Position numbers and translations under genes: made by a program. Source: Paramecium tetraurelia (Eukaryota > Ciliophora > Oligohymenophorea > Peniculida > Parameciidae). From it: a stretch of DNA of 64,000 nucleotides. The notes under the pieces were generated by a model. That model ran no database searches. It was not told the origin of the DNA and saw only the letters and a program-made list of their open reading frames with translations. Location: positions 1 through 64,000 of the forward strand of contig NW_001798961.1 in assembly GCF_000165425.1 (NCBI RefSeq). The letters are read 5' to 3'. Below, in pieces: positions 61,755 through 64,000 of this stretch (its first letter is position 1; each line of letters opens with the position of its first letter).

Positions 61755-64000
61755 ATGTCAGAGAATGATTCAAATTCAGTTCATGAAGTATCTGCTCCAA
61801 TTAGAGGAAGACTATAGAGGGCCAAAAGTTCGGAGGAGGAAATAGAGGAATAATAAAAGGATGTGTTTTAGGCTGAATAACCCGATTCCATTGAAATTAG
61901 TGATCAAAGTGATATCTAGGAGGTGGCAAATAGAAAGAAATAGAAAAAATAAAATTAAAATTCATAGAAACCTCGCAAACCCAGATAAAAAAAATAGAAT
62001 GAAAATGCCGCCAATTAAAATGAGGAAAATTAAGAAAAATAAATTAAGGAAAAACCATAAAAATAAGTTAAGACTAAAAAGAAAGGAGTTGAAAACAATG
62101 AGAAGACTATTGAAAATTTGCTAAGCAAAAAGTTTATCTAAGCTGAGGAAGAAGATGAGCCACCAAGAAGAGAAATGGAAATAGAATATGAAAGTAATAG
62201 AAATGAAAGAGATACTTTTGGAGTTGATAATAAACAGAACAAACGAAAGGCTTAAAATGCCAAAAATATCAATTAACTAATTAAAAATAGACATAAATTC
62301 TTTACTGAATTTGAGGATGCTCCAATTGAATTTTAAAATGAAAACCCAAATTATTAAGAAATTGACACCGATTAATTTGAACTAAAATTTGAGAAACAAT
62401 AAGTCGAAGAAAGTGCAATTAAATAAAAAGCAAAACGAGACATGTTAAACAAAGTTTAATAATATAAATAAAATGTGCTTGTTTTTGGCGATCAACAGAA
62501 ATCACAAAAGTCATTAATCTCAAGTACCATCCTTCCTTCATAGGACTTAGAATCAAATGGAAATAATGGAACTACTTAAAATAATTTACCCAAATTTCCA
62601 TAAATAATTAAAGCAGCTTCGTTTATTTAGGAAGAGTAAAATTAGAAACTAGATGGAGAGTCCAGAAATTCTTTGTTAAGAAAAACCTATTCTATGGGCT
62701 TAAAAAAAGGATTATCCTAAGAAGATATTGAGGATCCAGAGTTGTAATTGTTCATTCCCAAAATTAATGGTGCAAAAGATAAGATCTTCGAAAATACACT
62801 ATTTCTGAATAAAATAAAGTAAAAGGGATTTGATAGGGTTGTTCAAACATCTTCAAGTTTAAATAATAGCAATAAAGCTTATTCAAGAAGTGAGTTTTAA
62901 TAATTATTGCAATAAAAACAAGTAGAACACAAAGCAAACAAAATAAATTTATCATTGAATGAATTAATGAATAGATTTTAAAGTACCACTTTCGAATAAA
63001 TAGAACAGAAGAGGCAACAAAATTAAAAGGCAAATAATGGTTAAGATGATGATGATTCATCACCTGATGAAGATTTTGTGCCTTAATAAAATGAACTTAA
63101 TTAAGAAAGTGAGGATATTGATGATGGAAGTAGTTAAAGTTGTGATGACAATAATAAATTGATAGATGATAAAGTTAAGGAATGTAAGTTAACTGAAAAA
63201 GAAATTGAAAAATAAGAAAAGAATGAAGCTGAGAAGGAGAAAAATTATGGTACCATAATAGAAGAGAAATCTGATGCAATGAGTTAAATTGATGATGAAG
63301 AAAGGTAATAACTTCAATAAATTAAATCTGGAAAGTTTAATTAAGAAAAAGATTACAATCTCTCAGATGCTGATGAAGAAGATGAGGATTAGAATGAAGA
63401 TGATTAAGAGGAATAGGAATAGGAAGAAAATAAGCAAGATGATGATTTAAAGAAAGAAGATCATAAAGTCTAAGAAAACAACAAAACCAATAAACTTGCT
63501 CTAATTGATTCTAGCGATGATGATTAATAAGCAGAAGATATAAATGAGGAAGATTTGAATATGTTTAGACGATTGAAGAAGGTTTCGACAATGTTTAAGG
63601 ATAGAAAGAGAAAGGAAAAGGAATTAGAGGAGAAGAAGAAATTAAGATTAGAGAGATAAAAAGAAAGAGAGAAAATGAAGAAATTTATAGAATCAAATTT
63701 AGTGGAGGATTAAGCAGAACAAGGATCTGATAATGAATCTCATGATGATGTTGTTAAAGAGATCAAGGATGATGATGAAGAGGAAGATAATGAAGTCATA
63801 GAAAAAGAGTTATTGGAAATGATTGATGATAAGATAGAAGACTTAGATGAAGAAAATGAAATAAGAGCATTTCAAATATTTATGGATAGAATACACAAAT
63901 AAGAAAAAGATGATATTAAGAAGATCCTAAAAGGAGAATTCAAAAGAAGAGATGGAAAAGTATCAAATATTGATTTACTCAATATGGAATAGACTGAGGA
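61755..64000 (+). CDS. MRC1/claspin-like replication-checkpoint protein, 3' end beyond window
   Basis: One open frame of 748 codons continues past the window end with no intron seen. The protein is very acidic and K/E/D/Q-rich. Residues about 645-740 carry the pattern of the MRC1-like domain: NLVEDQAEQGSDNESHDD, an acidic run, then LLEMIDDKIEDLDEENEIR and FQIFMDRIHKQEKDDIKKIL. Yeast Mrc1 and animal claspin have EDQAE-S-D-D followed by IDD-x-DE-x in the same order. These proteins travel with the replisome and mediate the S-phase checkpoint. An alternative is a generic acidic nuclear protein. A decayed copy of its 5' end lies at 5690-5985. Confidence 0.6.

Overview
The window looks like the end of a macronuclear chromosome from a ciliate close to Paramecium. 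Four signs agree. It opens with about 46 bases of slightly degenerate C-rich telomere repeat. It is roughly 70% AT and densely packed on both strands. Its genes read open only if TAA and TAG mean glutamine and TGA is the sole stop. They are cut by tiny introns of about 20-33 bases that mostly run GTA...TAG. Ordinary-code ORFs are therefore short fragments. All models here were rebuilt by eye with the ciliate code, and most complete models close to an exact multiple of three after intron removal.

Left arm (1-7.3 kb): a WD40-repeat gene cut off by the telomere; a 3.4 kb stretch that looks coding but whose exons I could not resolve; a remnant of an MRC1/claspin-like gene; and a small intact gene with two 'GRD-Y' motifs. 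From 7.3 to 16.4 kb one minus-strand gene encodes a 3,020-residue cysteine-rich, probably beta-helix, multi-pass membrane protein.

Middle (17.7-45.2 kb): about 21 compact genes. Several belong to the cytoskeleton or cilium (MORN3-like protein, divergent tubulin, divergent kinesin, SHIPPO/PGPG-repeat protein, several coiled-coil proteins). Others are nuclear (CCT-motif protein, SHAQKY-type Myb protein, SANT-like protein), signalling or membrane proteins (dual-specificity phosphatase, LITAF-domain protein), or secreted (a protein with a beta/gamma-crystallin-like tail). There are also low-complexity Q/N-rich proteins without recognised domains.

Right arm (45.3-64 kb): a single uninterrupted 15,030-base ORF encodes a 5,009-residue type I membrane protein with eleven cysteine-rich clusters spaced about every 1.1-1.5 kb. 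It is followed by a small IQ-motif protein, a remnant of the GRD-Y gene, and an acidic MRC1/claspin-like gene that runs off the window.

The most interesting structural observation is that the 5.7-6.2 kb and 61.6-62.0 kb segments are inverted paralogous copies of one two-gene block. Each copy kept the gene that the other lost.
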